Positions 25,702-34,324 of a DNA stretch of 64,000 nucleotides are shown here, in pieces (position 1 is the stretch's first letter; each line of letters starts with the position of its first letter). The stretch is from Streptomyces sp. CB02414 (GTDB lineage: Bacteria > Actinomycetota > Actinomycetes > Streptomycetales > Streptomycetaceae). The DNA lies in the NCBI RefSeq assembly GCF_001905385.1, contig NZ_LIPF01000007.1, positions 1 to 64,000 on the forward strand, written 5' to 3'. The translations under genes were made by a program, and so were the position numbers. The notes below the pieces were generated by a model. That model was not told the DNA's origin. It saw only the letters and a list, made by a program, of their open reading frames with translations, and made no database searches.

Positions 25702-25724
25702 TCACGAAGAGCGAGCCAGAACCC
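25702..25724 (-). repeat. ISL3 right inverted repeat
   Basis: Mirror of 23485-23507 with three mismatches; ends GCGAGCCAGAACCC. Confidence 0.75.
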
Positions 25725-25734
25725 TGCGACGTGA

Positions 25735-26172
25735 ACAGAGCCACTGGGATCGACGGAGATCCGACGCCTGCAGCTGACGGATCTCAATCGGTCGGCCGGA
25801 CGCCTCATCGCTCGCCGCGGAGACGAGCACACCGTCTACCTGGACGAGCTGACCCTGGAGCTTCTTACCGACTGCCTCCGCGAACGCTACGAGCGTTGGC
25901 CTCGCAGTACCAACGCGCATCTGTTCGTCACGCAGGTCACCGCCCTCGCCCCAGAGGGGCCACCGGTTGCCAAATACAGCATTCAACCGATCCTCCCTCA
26001 GCTTTGGCTCCAGCCGCAGAAGTCGAGGACCAATCGGATCCTCGACGAAGCGCACGAGACCGCCGACCCCGTCCACCTGATGCGTGTCTTCGGGATCGCA
26101 CCCGACATCGCGACGAAGTACCTCAAGGCCGCCCACCCGCACCGCTTCATCAAGGACAACACCCAGGCGTGA
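25735..26172 (+). pseudogene. C-terminal fragment of a tyrosine recombinase/integrase
   Basis: The open frame begins right after the ISL3 right end and has no start. It encodes EIRRLQLTDLNRSAGRLIAR, then VYLDELT, a region with ILDEAHETADPVHLMRVFGI, and ends KAAHPHRFIKDNTQA with TGA at 26170. The texture matches the C-terminal half of Streptomyces site-specific recombinases of the type linked to transposase clusters. The N-terminal half and the catalytic Arg region are gone, so the IS insertion or a later deletion removed them. Confidence 0.65.
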
Positions 26173-26361
26173 CGAGCCGGCTGGCTCGCGGCCCCGCTTG
26201 TCACTTGGGCCCGCCTGCGTGGGCCAGCACGTTGCCGGCCAACTCCTTGGGGGACAGCTCGCCGTCCAGGAACACGGTGTCGAGGCGTGCGGCCGCTCGG
26301 GGTTGTGGCAGTTCAGGAAGCCCGCGAGGGCCGCGTAGCGCTCTCACCGGGACGCCCTGGC

Positions 26362-26970
26362 TCACACTTGCGGATCTCGGTACGAAGGGCGAGGAAAGAA
26401 CTCAGGGGCCTGGTGCCGCCAGGTCAGTAGTGGCCCGGAGCGGCCCCTGGTGATCGGGGCGGCGTTGGTGATGTGGAAGCCGGTGGCGCGGGCTACAGCC
26501 GTGCTGGCTGCGTTGTCGGGGTTGATACGCAAGATGACCTGCTGCAGGGCCAGGACCTGGTAGGCGTAGTCGGTCATCAGCCGTACCGCGCGGGTGGCCA
26601 GGTGCTGCCGCCGATAACGGATGCCGACGGCGTAGGCCAGTTCGGCGTACGGCCCGCCCTGCGAGGGCCCGTCGGGGCCGACGACGAACAACAGGATCTC
26701 GCCGAGCGCGGTATGCCCGTCACTGGTGATGGCCAGCTGGATGCTGCGGCCCTCGGCACGGCGGGTGCGGGCCTGGTCCAGGTAGGCGCGGGCGGCGGCC
26801 AGATCGAACGGGTGGTACAGGGGCGTCCACCGGTCGACCTGGGGTTCGTCGAACAACTCCACCATCACCGGCGCATCGGCATCATTCCACTCCCGCAACT
26901 GCAGCCCCAGGCCGGTGATGCTCACGGCGGCAGGCAGACAGCCGTTGGCAGTGGGTGCGGGATCGGTCAT
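26362..26970 (-). CDS. GNAT-family acetyltransferase (RimJ/RimL type)
   Basis: A 202-residue GNAT enzyme. After a short lead come LREWNDADAPVMVELF, the beta-strand pair around LGEILLFVVG, and the acetyl-CoA loop region VGIRYRRQHLATRAVRLMTDYAY. The C-terminal ILRINPDNAASTAVARATGF block is typical of RimJ-like N-acetyltransferases. The ATG at 26970 is preceded by GGAGAG; an upstream in-frame start lacks a site. Substrate unknown; drug and peptide acetylation are both seen in this family. Confidence 0.8.
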   Translation of the reverse strand: MTDPAPTANGCLPAAVSITGLGLQLREWNDADAPVMVELFDEPQVDRWTPLYHPFDLAAARAYLDQARTRRAEGRSIQLAITSDGHTALGEILLFVVGPDGPSQGGPYAELAYAVGIRYRRQHLATRAVRLMTDYAYQVLALQQVILRINPDNAASTAVARATGFHITNAAPITRGRSGPLLTWRHQAPEFFPRPSYRDPQV

Positions 26971-27129
26971 CCTTGCTCTCCTTCGTCGTGGCACGTACGT
27001 GCGCCGGTGGGGTGGTGTAGTGCCAGGCGGCGGAGCGAAGCAGGCGCGCAGGCCGTCAAGGCCGACGAGGACGGTAGAGCCCTCGTGGCCAGCGACGCTC
27101 AAGGGAATCCGCGGGTGGCCGCACAGCTC

Positions 27130-27900
27130 CTAGGCGGAGGCGGCGGCCACGAAGAACGGAATGGCGATGAGAAAGCGGTCAGCCTCGGCGCGCCGGCGCT
27201 GCTCGGCGAGCCACTCGTCGGCCTGATCACGGCCGACGGCGCCGCTCGTGCAGGCTGGCTCGGCGAGCCTGGTGAGCAGCGACAGCATCGCGGGTTCCGT
27301 GAACACGCTGGTGTGCACCTCGACGGTGGCGTCGTCGAAGCCGCCATCCAGGAGCAGATTGCGGTACTGGCGGCCAGCGCGGGGCGTGCCCAGGAGGTCG
27401 GCGCGGGCGTGCACGATCGTGCGGGTGAGTGCCGCGTCGTCCGAGTCGATCATGATGGCGTCCCAGTCCTGACCGACCAGGACGATCCTGCCGCCCGGGC
27501 AGAGGACGCGCCGCGCCTCCGCCACCGCGCGCCCTGGTTCCTGAAGGACGTGGAGAACCTTGTCTGCGCGGTAGCCGCGCACGCTTCCGTCAGCGAACGG
27601 CAGATCGTCCGCCCCCGCCTTCCGGAACTCGGCCGCCGACCATCGTTGCCGGGCCGCGGCCAGCATCCACGAGTCGGGGTCCACGCCCACTGCGTGGACG
27701 CCGCGTTCGGCCAGCTCGGCGACGGCGCGTCCGGCGCCGCAGCCGACGTCCACGACAGTCGAGCCCGGGACGAGAGACAGCAGTTCGTAGGAGCGGGCCC
27801 GCAGCCGGGTGGCGCTCGGTATCTGGTCCGCCGCGTCGAGGACGGCCAGCAGGGCCTGGGTGTCGCGGCGCTCTTCTACCACTTCCTGGTTTTTGGACAT
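27130..27900 (-). CDS. SAM-dependent methyltransferase (ubiE/type-11 like)
   Basis: A 256-residue class I methyltransferase. Motif I is VVDVGCGAGRAV, then VGVDPDSWML, DLPFADGSV and VLCPGGRIVLVG. I start at the ATG at 27900; one ten codons upstream is possible but would overlap the divergent MerR start. Divergent from a MerR gene, so probably controlled by it. Substrate unknown. Confidence 0.8.
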   Translation of the reverse strand: MSKNQEVVEERRDTQALLAVLDAADQIPSATRLRARSYELLSLVPGSTVVDVGCGAGRAVAELAERGVHAVGVDPDSWMLAAARQRWSAAEFRKAGADDLPFADGSVRGYRADKVLHVLQEPGRAVAEARRVLCPGGRIVLVGQDWDAIMIDSDDAALTRTIVHARADLLGTPRAGRQYRNLLLDGGFDDATVEVHTSVFTEPAMLSLLTRLAEPACTSGAVGRDQADEWLAEQRRRAEADRFLIAIPFFVAAASA

Positions 27901-27928
27901 GGACGCCAGGCTGCTACTTAATGTCGGC

Positions 27929-28399
27929 ATGAAGTCAAGCGACGACAGCGCCGTCGGTGCGATGAGCATCGGCGCTCTTGCGGCACGGTTCGGCCTGGCC
28001 ACGCACGTCCTGCGGCATTGGGAGTCGAAGGGCCTGCTGCACCCCGGACGGGACGCGGGCGGGCGCCGCCGCTACGGTGCGGACGACCTCACCCGCGTGG
28101 CGATAATCCTCCTTTCCAAGGAGGCCGGCCTCGGCCTGGACACCATCAGGAGCCTGTCCGCCACTGTCGACCGCGCCACCCGGCACAAGGTCCTGCGTGC
28201 CGAGGCCGAGGAACTCCGATCGAGAATCGCGGCGGCCCGGGTCTCATTGGAGCTCATCGAGGGCGGCCTGAACTGCGCGCACGAGGATGTCACCCAGTGC
28301 CCGAACTACCAGCGGCTCATCGCCGAGCGGGTCGGCTCCCGAGTGCCGGCGCACGGGCGGGCGCGAGGCGGGAACCCGCCTGTTCCGCGGGACGATTGA
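27929..28399 (+). CDS. MerR-family transcriptional regulator
   Basis: A 156-residue regulator with the MerR winged HTH at the N terminus (SIGALAARFGLATHVLRHWESKGLLHPGRDAGGRRRYGADDL) and a coiled-coil dimerisation helix (~75-115). The C terminus has two Cys (NCAHEDVTQCPNYQRL) that could sense metal or redox. Only 28 bases separate it from the divergent methyltransferase start, so the two promoters must overlap. Confidence 0.85.
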   Translation: MKSSDDSAVGAMSIGALAARFGLATHVLRHWESKGLLHPGRDAGGRRRYGADDLTRVAIILLSKEAGLGLDTIRSLSATVDRATRHKVLRAEAEELRSRIAAARVSLELIEGGLNCAHEDVTQCPNYQRLIAERVGSRVPAHGRARGGNPPVPRDD

Positions 28400-28916
28400 G
28401 CACGGATCGGCCGGGGAGCTAATGATCACGACCGTGGCACCAATCTCATGAGACCACACAGCTAAGCGGGGCCGAAACCCACTGGCAGCCGGGAACCCTC
28501 TCACGCTGTCCAGGCCAGTTGGAGGCCCGGAACCCGCGGGCTACTCTGCCTCCAGGAACTCAGCCACCCTCCGTTTCCCGGATTTTCCCTCCAGGAATCC
28601 ACGAACCCGTCGGCTTGGCGCCGTGCCGACTTCGACCACATGGTCCGGCTCGGTCGGGTCCGCTCCCCGCAGTCGATCGAGGTCCGCTTCGGCACCAGCC
28701 GGGCCGGTGCCGTCGACGTCGCGCTCTACACCACGGCCCCCGTCGACGCGGTCATTTCCAACCATCCCGAGGACGACTGGGAGCAGCTGCGCGCGGTGGA
28801 GAAGGGCCGACGCTCTCCGCTCGCCTCGCTACGCCAGGAACCGGCACCCGCGTAGGTCCGCTGCGGGTACAGCCCTCCGCACCCGGGCCCGTGGTCGCAC
28901 CGGGTACGGAGGGTGG
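28400..28916. other. Region with one possible gene remnant
   Basis: Between the MerR gene and the next minus-strand gene. From about 28,610 to 28,853 the plus strand has coding-like texture (FDHMVRLGRVRSPQSIEVRF, VDVALYTTAPVDAVISNHPE), but upstream the frame loses sense and no ribosome-binding site is present. Probably the C-terminal remnant of a lost gene. Nothing else is recognised. Confidence 0.35.
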
Positions 28917-29309
28917 TCACACGGCCTGGGGGCGCGCGGCCTCCAGGCGGTCCAGGCGTGCGTAGAGGGCACGGACGAGGCGGGCGCGGTTCTGGACGCA
29001 GCGCACGGTGCCCTCGATCGGCACGGACTGCCGGCCTTCCGCCTCTCGCAGAACAACGGCGGCGAGCGCCTTGGGACCGCTGTCCTTGGGCAGCTGGTCG
29101 GCGCGGCGGCGGACGTCGGAGGCGACGGCGCGGGCGTGGCCGGTGAGCTGGAGGGCGATCTGCTCCAGGTCGCGGGCGGTGAGGGCGTCATGGTCGGTCC
29201 AGGCGAGGACGGCCTTGACGAGGCTCTCGTACGGTTCACGGTCGAGCGGGAGCCCGGCTTCGATCAGGCCGTCGGGGTCGTACAGGACCGTGTGCGTGCT
29301 GGTGTGCAT
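28917..29309 (-). CDS. DUF6415-like protein
   Basis: A 130-residue helical protein with the pattern LTGHARAVASDVRRRADQLP and a C-terminal ARLVRALYARLDRLE. This recalls Streptomyces DUF6415 proteins, small helical proteins of unknown function often near regulators or natural-product genes. The assignment is from memory of the family pattern. Start ATG at 29309. Confidence 0.5.
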   Translation of the reverse strand: MHTSTHTVLYDPDGLIEAGLPLDREPYESLVKAVLAWTDHDALTARDLEQIALQLTGHARAVASDVRRRADQLPKDSGPKALAAVVLREAEGRQSVPIEGTVRCVQNRARLVRALYARLDRLEAARPQAV

Positions 29310-30020
29310 GGCGGGCCTCGATGCCGGGAGCGTCGTGTGCGGGTGGCCGGCGGTCGCCGCTGGGGGTCATCGCCGCCGTCGGCTCCGTCGTCCTGGTCCT
29401 CGTCGTGCTGGCCGAGGAACCGGGCGAAGCCGCGGTCCGCGCGGGCCAGCAGGGCCGGGGAGGGGACGCCGTAGGCAGGCGACTGGAGGCCGCGGCCCTC
29501 CGGGGCCGGGGCGGTGCTGTCGATGTGTGCGCGCAAGGGGGCCCCGCCTCTCCGGCTGGTGGTCCGTCGGTGCCGTCGACGCTACGCACCTGTGGTCCGC
29601 GCGCTCAACGAAGTTGCGGAGAATTGCGGGACTTCAACGACTCCTTCCGCTTCCCGGCCCGCGCCGTGGTCACCTACAACCTCCCCTGACGCGCACGGTG
29701 GAAAGTCGCGGTTAGCCGCTGCCGACCAGATCACCCCGGAAAATCGGGCCTGGGTGGCGTGAGAGGTCACCAAGAAGGTGACCATCGACCTGCTGAACCC
29801 GCTCTGGCGGTTGCGGCTCACACACCCACAGACCACTCAGAGGGCAGTTCGTGAGGTGATGTCGGTTTCCCGGTGAGGCTGTCCGGGCGGACGCGAAAAA
29901 ACTGATCACCTGGGACATCAGCGTCGACTCGGCTGCCTGCCGGCCGGGCCCAACAGTGCGCCGCCGGAGCCTGGACGGCTGCCAGCGCTCTGGACAGACA
30001 CGATTTGAACGTGTTCAATT
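29310..30020. other. Decayed region with short fragments
   Basis: No intact gene. A minus-strand frame at 29264-29536 could precede the DUF6415-like gene (LLARADRGFARFLGQHDEDQ) but lacks a clear start. Two plus-strand fragments look coding but are stop-bounded: one ends FNDSFRFPARAVVTYNLP at ~29,690, the other reads EVTKKVTIDLLNPLWRLRL at ~29,763-29,820. They are consistent with gene debris around mobile elements. Confidence 0.35.
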
Positions 30021-30260
30021 ATGAGTACGCGGGAGGCCACGCCGAAGGCTGCCCCGCTCTTGCGGCGAGTACTGCGGGGAGGCGCTGTGGGGTCGGGGGC
30101 AGGCATCATTGCCTGGGCGGTGTTCTTCTTCTACGTGCTCCTCATGGCGCCGTTCTGCATCCTTGTTGGCTCGAGAACGTCCTCGGGCATGGGCTGGTTG
30201 ATGTCAGTTCCCTTGATTGCCTTGCCCCTCGCCTTGTTGGTCGGCTTCCTGATTCCCTGA
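30021..30260 (+). CDS. Small two-helix membrane protein
   Basis: A 79-residue product with a basic N terminus and two hydrophobic helices (about 25-48 and 58-78). It sits in decayed DNA just before an IS21 remnant and its ribosome-binding site is weak. It may be genuine or the intact-looking end of a larger lost gene. No function can be assigned. Confidence 0.4.
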   Translation: MSTREATPKAAPLLRRVLRGGAVGSGAGIIAWAVFFFYVLLMAPFCILVGSRTSSGMGWLMSVPLIALPLALLVGFLIP

Positions 30261-30278
30261 GTTGCTGGAGTTCCGGTC

Positions 30279-30511
30279 TGTCGGCGACGGCTGAAAAGTG
30301 GACCAGGGGCGACGCTTGAAAGTTGACCCCCTCCAGGGGTCTGGCTCGTTGAGTCAGAACGGGAAGAGTGGTGATCAGCGTGGAGGACTGGGCGGAGATC
30401 CGTCGGCTTCATCGGGCCGAGCAGATGCCGGTGCGGTCAATCGCGAGGAAGCTGGGAATCGCGAGAAATACCGTTCGCAGGGCGATCGCGGACGACGCAC
30501 CGCCGAAGTAG
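30279..30511 (+). mobile_element. IS21-family left-end remnant with istA start
   Basis: The sequence TGTCGGCGACGGCTGAAAAG at 30279 matches the usual left terminus of actinobacterial IS21 elements, with an internal partial repeat (CTTGAAAGTTGACC at ~30317). From GTG 30371 it encodes the start of IstA (VEDWAEIRRLHRAEQMPVRS then IARNTVRRAI), cut off after ~46 codons at the junction near 30,506-30,511. The rest of istA, istB and the right end are absent. Confidence 0.75.
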
Positions 30512-30660
30512 GCGTCACAGTACTCGCACAGCGGAGAGCGGGCTCCGGCGCCGTATTTGTGGGTGGGCCGGCGGCAGGTGGAGCAGGGGCCGACCTGGTC
30601 GCCGGGGCACGTGCGTGCCGAAGTGTCCGGCTCCCTGGTGGGCGGTACAGGGGCGGTCAT
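30512..30660 (-). pseudogene. Small CxxC gene truncated by IS21 remnant
   Basis: From ATG 30660 the frame encodes MTAPVPPTREPDTSARTCPG followed by CSTCRRPTHKY and LCEYC, a zinc-ribbon-like pattern. Sense is lost at the IS21 junction. Its start overlaps the stop of the upstream 86-residue gene (ATGA), showing a former operon. The C-terminal part has been removed. Confidence 0.55.
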
Positions 30661-30917
30661 CGGGTTTCCTCGTCGTCCCGGCGGCCACGAACGGCCGCTT
30701 CGAACGAAGAGTAGAACGTAATCCGCTCTGCCCCCGGCAGGCTGGCTTCCCGGGCCGCCGCCCGCAGGTCCGCGGCGATGCCTTCCAGCGTCTGCGGGAG
30801 GCGGGAGCGGCGGCGGACCGCCATCCCGTGGTCCCAGCGCAGATCCACCCAGCGCGGACCCGCGTCCGGGAAGTGCACGGCGCGGGCGGTGGCCGCCTTG
30901 GTCACCACACACGACAC
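30657..30917 (-). CDS. Small hypothetical protein, possibly N-terminally frameshifted
   Basis: An 86-residue frame (VHFPDAGPRWVDLRWDHGMA; LPQTLEGIAADLRAAAREA). A second minus-strand frame from ATG 31034 (MEPADLFDHHSKPDGLEAAP then PCVVCG) runs into it near 30,905 and looks like its true N terminus, displaced by one frame. If so the native gene spans 30657-31034. Function unknown; translationally coupled to the truncated CxxC gene. Confidence 0.45.
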   Translation of the reverse strand: MSCVVTKAATARAVHFPDAGPRWVDLRWDHGMAVRRRSRLPQTLEGIAADLRAAAREASLPGAERITFYSSFEAAVRGRRDDEETR

Positions 30918-31102
30918 AGGGCCGGGGAGGCGTCTCCTGGACGCGGGCCAGCGTCTCCCGTCGCGCGGGCGGCACCGGGGCCGCCTCTAGGCCGTCGGGC
31001 TTGCTGTGGTGGTCGAACAGGTCGGCGGGCTCCATGACGTCTCCGTTTCGCCTGTCCTGTGTCAGCGAACTTTGAGCGTGTGCCATCGGCCCTTGAGTAA
31101 CT

Positions 31103-31950
31103 GGCTCTAACAAAGCTGCTGATCATGAGTCTGTCGGCGTTCTGCTCGTATGTCTGGGTATGGGAAACCGTCAGTCGCGGCCGTGGGTCGTGTCGGATGA
31201 ACTGTGGTCGCTGGTCGAGCCGTTGCTGCCGAAGCCGGGTCCGAAGAAGGCCGAGGGCAGACCGCGGGTGCCGGACCGGCAGGCCCTGTGCGGGATCCTC
31301 TTCGTCCTGCACACCGGCATTCAGTGGGAGTACCTGCCCCAGGAGCTCGGCTTCGGCTCGGGCATGACCTGCTGGCGGCGCCTTGCGGCCTGGAACGAGG
31401 CCGGCGTCTGGGACCAGCTCCACCAGCTGCTGCTGAACGAGCTGCGGTCGAAGAACCAGCTGGACTGGGAACGGGCGGTGATCGACTCCTCGCACGTGCG
31501 AGCTGCCCGACGGGGCCCAAAAGCGGGCCCAGCCCGGTCGACCGCGCACGGCCGGGCAGCAAACACCACCTCATCGTCGACGGACAGGGCATCCCGCTCG
31601 CGGTGTCGCTGACCGGCAGTAATCGCAACGACGTCACACAACTCGAACCGCTACTCGACAAGATTTCCCGCCGTCGCGGGCCAGGTCGGCAGACCCCGCC
31701 GACGCCCCGACGCACTACTGGCTGACCGCGGCTACGACCACGACAAGTACCGCCGCCTGCTCTGGCAGCGAGGGATCCGCCCCGTGATCGCGAGACGGGG
31801 CGAGCCACACGGCACTGGCCTGGGCATCTTCCGCTACGTCGTCGAACGCACCATCGCCTGGCTCCACGGCTTCCGCCGCCTACGAAGCATTCCTCGGCCT
31901 CGCCGTCTGCCTGATCACCCACCGCCACGTTCGACGCCTTTGTTAGGACC
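31103..31950 (+). mobile_element. IS5-family (IS427-like) insertion sequence, degenerate
   Basis: Terminal inverted repeats GGCTCTAACAAAG (31103-31115) and CTTTGTTAGGACC (31938-31950) match at 11 of 13 positions. The 848-bp length fits the IS427 group. The transposase inside is broken. No short target duplication is evident. Confidence 0.75.
31160..31946 (+). pseudogene. IS5-family transposase, multiply frameshifted
   Basis: The N-terminal part (WVVSDELWSLVEPLLPKPGP; GIQWEYLPQELGFGSGMTCW; DWERAVIDSSHVRA with the first catalytic Asp) is in one frame from 31160. The region GSKHHLIVDGQGIPLAVSLT is in a second frame from ~31,510. RPDALLADRGYDHDKYR and YVVERTIAWLHGF are in a third. The C-terminal AYEAFLGLAVCLITHRHVRR is displaced again, with its stop inside the right repeat. 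IS427 elements can use one programmed frameshift, but the several shifts here mean decay. Confidence 0.8.
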
Positions 31951-32857
31951 TTTAAGTTGACATCTACATGAGAATTACATGCGGCACGGCAGTGAGAGTC
32001 AGCAGCCGGAGCCCGGGCGGTGGCGGCCACCCACGGCAGTGGCGGCGCGCCGTGTGGGCTGCGTGCAGGAGGGGGTCGAAGACCTGCCGTCCGGCCAGGG
32101 CGAGGTCGGCGGCGTTCGGCGCTGCTGCATGGGCGGGGCGATGCTGGGTGCGCCGGCGCTCTGCTCCCCTACGGCAGACGGCTGAGGTCACAGACGGCCA
32201 TCGTCCCGGTGGGCAGGGCGAGTTGGCCTCGCTGGGGGCCGGCGGGCAGGAGCTTGAAGACCCCTTTGGGGGCGCCGGGAGCCAGTACGGGCAGCGGACA
32301 GCGGCGGCGGTGCCGGGTCTGGGCCACACACCGGAGGTCCTCCATCGGCCGGCGGCGAGACAGCGGCCCAGCAGCAGATGCACGACGGGACGGCAGGCCG
32401 GGCGCTGCTGGCGTCCGGCTCGTGCGGGGGCGGCGCGGCCGGGGCGAAATCCCCTGAGTCGATCAGGCGGCGGGATCGGACGCCGAGCCGGCGGCGCATC
32501 TCCTCGGCGTGGGAGGTCAGGCGGAGCGTCGGGATGCGGGCCGGGCAGAGCACGGCGTGCGGGACGCGGCACCAGGCGCTGCCGTCACCGTGCGGGTGGA
32601 CGATGCCGCAGCTCAGGTGCCAGCGGCAGGAAACGGGGACGAGGGCAGCGGCCAGTTCCGGCGGGGGCAGGGCGGTGGGGCGCTGGTAGAAGTCGGTCCA
32701 CCCCCGTCGCGCGGCCCCGATGACCGACCTGCTCCCCGGCCCCACCCGCCGGCGGCCGGCCATCCCAACCACACAGCAAGTCCCTGACCAGCCCCACAAC
32801 ACCCCACCCCAGAACGCCAGCACCGGCACGAAGCCGAGAGAGCGCACCAGGGGACTG
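31951..32857. other. Boundary region left of the biosynthetic cluster
   Basis: About 900 bases with no firm gene. A minus-strand frame at 32188-32847, just after the MFS gene, has coding-like texture in its middle (LAAALVPVSCRWHLSCGIVH; EEMRRRLGVRSRRLIDSGDF) but no ribosome-binding site. It may be a small lost or real gene. The 47-bp repeat copy 2 lies at 32002-32048. Confidence 0.35.
32002..32048. repeat. 47-bp exact direct repeat, copy 2
   Basis: Identical to 18912-18958 and in the same orientation, 52 bases after the IS5 right end. It is part of a minus-strand remnant ending RRHCRGWPPPPGLRLLTLT, suggesting a fragment of a paralogue of the 18.8-kb gene. Confidence 0.9.
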
Positions 32858-34144
32858 TCAGTCGGCCGGCTGCAGTTCCTTCGCGGTGGTCGTAACGCGG
32901 CGTTGTTCCAGGCGGGTCGACCAGCGGCTGGTGTACAGGAGTCCGGTTCCGGAGGCGAGGAACAGGCCGGCGAGCAGCAGCCAGCCCGGTGAGCCCCATC
33001 CGGCGAGCAGCGCAGTGAGCAGACCGGGGGCGAGCATCATCGCGGCGCCTTCGCCGACGCCGAACATGCCCTGGTATTCGCCGTGGGCGTCTTCGCGGGT
33101 CATGCCCACGGAGAGGCCGTACCCGCCGGCGACGAAGAAGAGTTCGCCGAGGGTGTGGACCGCGGCGGCGACGAACAGCAGGGCGATGACGGTGCCGGCG
33201 GCGGCGCCGTCCGTGGTGGCGAAGAGAAGGCAGGACACCGCCAGAGTGACCCCGGCCAGGGCCGACATGCGTCCTGCGCTCGGGACCGTGGTGGCTGCCT
33301 GGGTGAAGCGGTTGAGCAGCAGCACGATGACCACACCGTTGAAGGCCAGCAGGACGCCCATGGTCCAGGGTGGCGCCTGGGTGTGGGAGGTGAGCCAGAC
33401 GGGCAGGCCCGCGTCGAGCACACCCCAGTTGAGTGCGAGGACGCCGTTGAGGACGGTGAGGACCAGGAACGGGCGGTCGCGCAGCACCAGCATTTTGCGT
33501 GTGACCTGGCGTTCCCGGAGTGACTCGACGTGCGGGACGCGCGCGATCAGGGCGGTGAAAGCGAGGCTGGCCGCTCCGCAGAACAGCACCATGCCCACGT
33601 AGCCGGGGCGGTTGTCGAGGGTCAGCACCACGATGCCGATGACGGAGCCGGCGACCGCGCCGATCTCCTTGATGACGTGGCAGTTGCTGATCGATTTGAG
33701 CCGGTCGGGGCCGTCGGTCAGGCCGGAGAGCACGGCGATGCGGATGCCCGGGGACGCCTTCTCCGCCGTCACCACGACAGTGGTCGCGATCATGGCTGTC
33801 CAGAAGTCGTGCACCAGTGCCAGGGACATGGTGGCCAGGCCCTGGACCGCCGCGACGGCCATCAGCACCTCGCGGGGCCCGATGCGGTCGGCGAGGTAGC
33901 CGACCGGCATGCCGGCGACCATACCGACGAGACCCGCAGCGGTGATGCCGATGCCGAACTGGGCCGGCGACAGCTGGACGGACCGCAGGAAGAACAGCGC
34001 CCAGCAGGCGTACCAGGCGCCGCGGCCGACCGACAGTACGAGGGTCGCGACGTAGACCGAGCCGACCGGTCCCTGCCAGAAGCCGCGTCGGGTCCATCCG
34101 GGCCGGCTCTGCCGCCCGGTGTCCTGCCCCTCCGTCGCCGTCAT
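32858..34144 (-). CDS. MFS transporter, probable product exporter
   Basis: A 428-residue major facilitator with about 12 hydrophobic helices. A loop after helix 2 reads GYLADRIGPREVLM, the family motif A. AAG GAG lies about ten bases before the ATG at 34144. It is divergent from the NRPS operon with a 180-base shared spacer, a common arrangement for self-resistance or export genes at a cluster edge. Substrate not shown by sequence. Confidence 0.85.
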   Translation of the reverse strand: MTATEGQDTGRQSRPGWTRRGFWQGPVGSVYVATLVLSVGRGAWYACWALFFLRSVQLSPAQFGIGITAAGLVGMVAGMPVGYLADRIGPREVLMAVAAVQGLATMSLALVHDFWTAMIATTVVVTAEKASPGIRIAVLSGLTDGPDRLKSISNCHVIKEIGAVAGSVIGIVVLTLDNRPGYVGMVLFCGAASLAFTALIARVPHVESLRERQVTRKMLVLRDRPFLVLTVLNGVLALNWGVLDAGLPVWLTSHTQAPPWTMGVLLAFNGVVIVLLLNRFTQAATTVPSAGRMSALAGVTLAVSCLLFATTDGAAAGTVIALLFVAAAVHTLGELFFVAGGYGLSVGMTREDAHGEYQGMFGVGEGAAMMLAPGLLTALLAGWGSPGWLLLAGLFLASGTGLLYTSRWSTRLEQRRVTTTAKELQPAD

Positions 34145-34324
34145 AGTCGTCCTGCTCCTTTTCGCCCGTGTCCGGTCAGCATCGCGGGTGCGGCGGAGGG
34201 CTTCATCTTCCGTGTTGCGCAGTTTCGGCCGGGCCGCCGGCAGTGCGCATGGCGGAAGAAGACAGACCGGGACGGCCGAAGGGAGGCTCGGGCCGGTAAT
34301 CGAGAGCCGCGGGAAGGGAACGCA
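34145..34324. promoter_or_regulatory. Divergent promoter region of exporter and NRPS operon
   Basis: The 180 bases between the MFS start and the first NRPS start must hold both promoters. I see no perfect long palindrome, and no adjacent regulator gene is present in the window. Confidence 0.45.

Larger units (their letters stand above)
23485..25724 (+). mobile_element. Degenerate ISL3-family insertion element with cargo gene
   Basis: Bounded by inverted repeats: left 23485-23507 and right 25702-25724, matching at 20 of 23 positions (the outer 14 bases, GGGTTCTGGCTCGC, are identical). Inside are a broken ISL3-type transposase and an intact DUF4259 gene. Length is 2240 bp, longer than a simple ISL3 element because of the cargo. 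No 8-bp target duplication is visible (flanks cagtccag and tgcgacgt), so one or both flanks have been rearranged. The right end abuts a truncated recombinase gene. Confidence 0.75.

Noticed and set aside
23477..25732. Target-site duplication for the ISL3 element
   Set aside because: The 8 bases on each side (cagtccag, tgcgacgt) do not match.
31160..31946. A functional IS5 transposase made by programmed frameshifting
   Set aside because: At least three frame changes are needed, and the C-terminal core is displaced; one programmed shift would not be enough.
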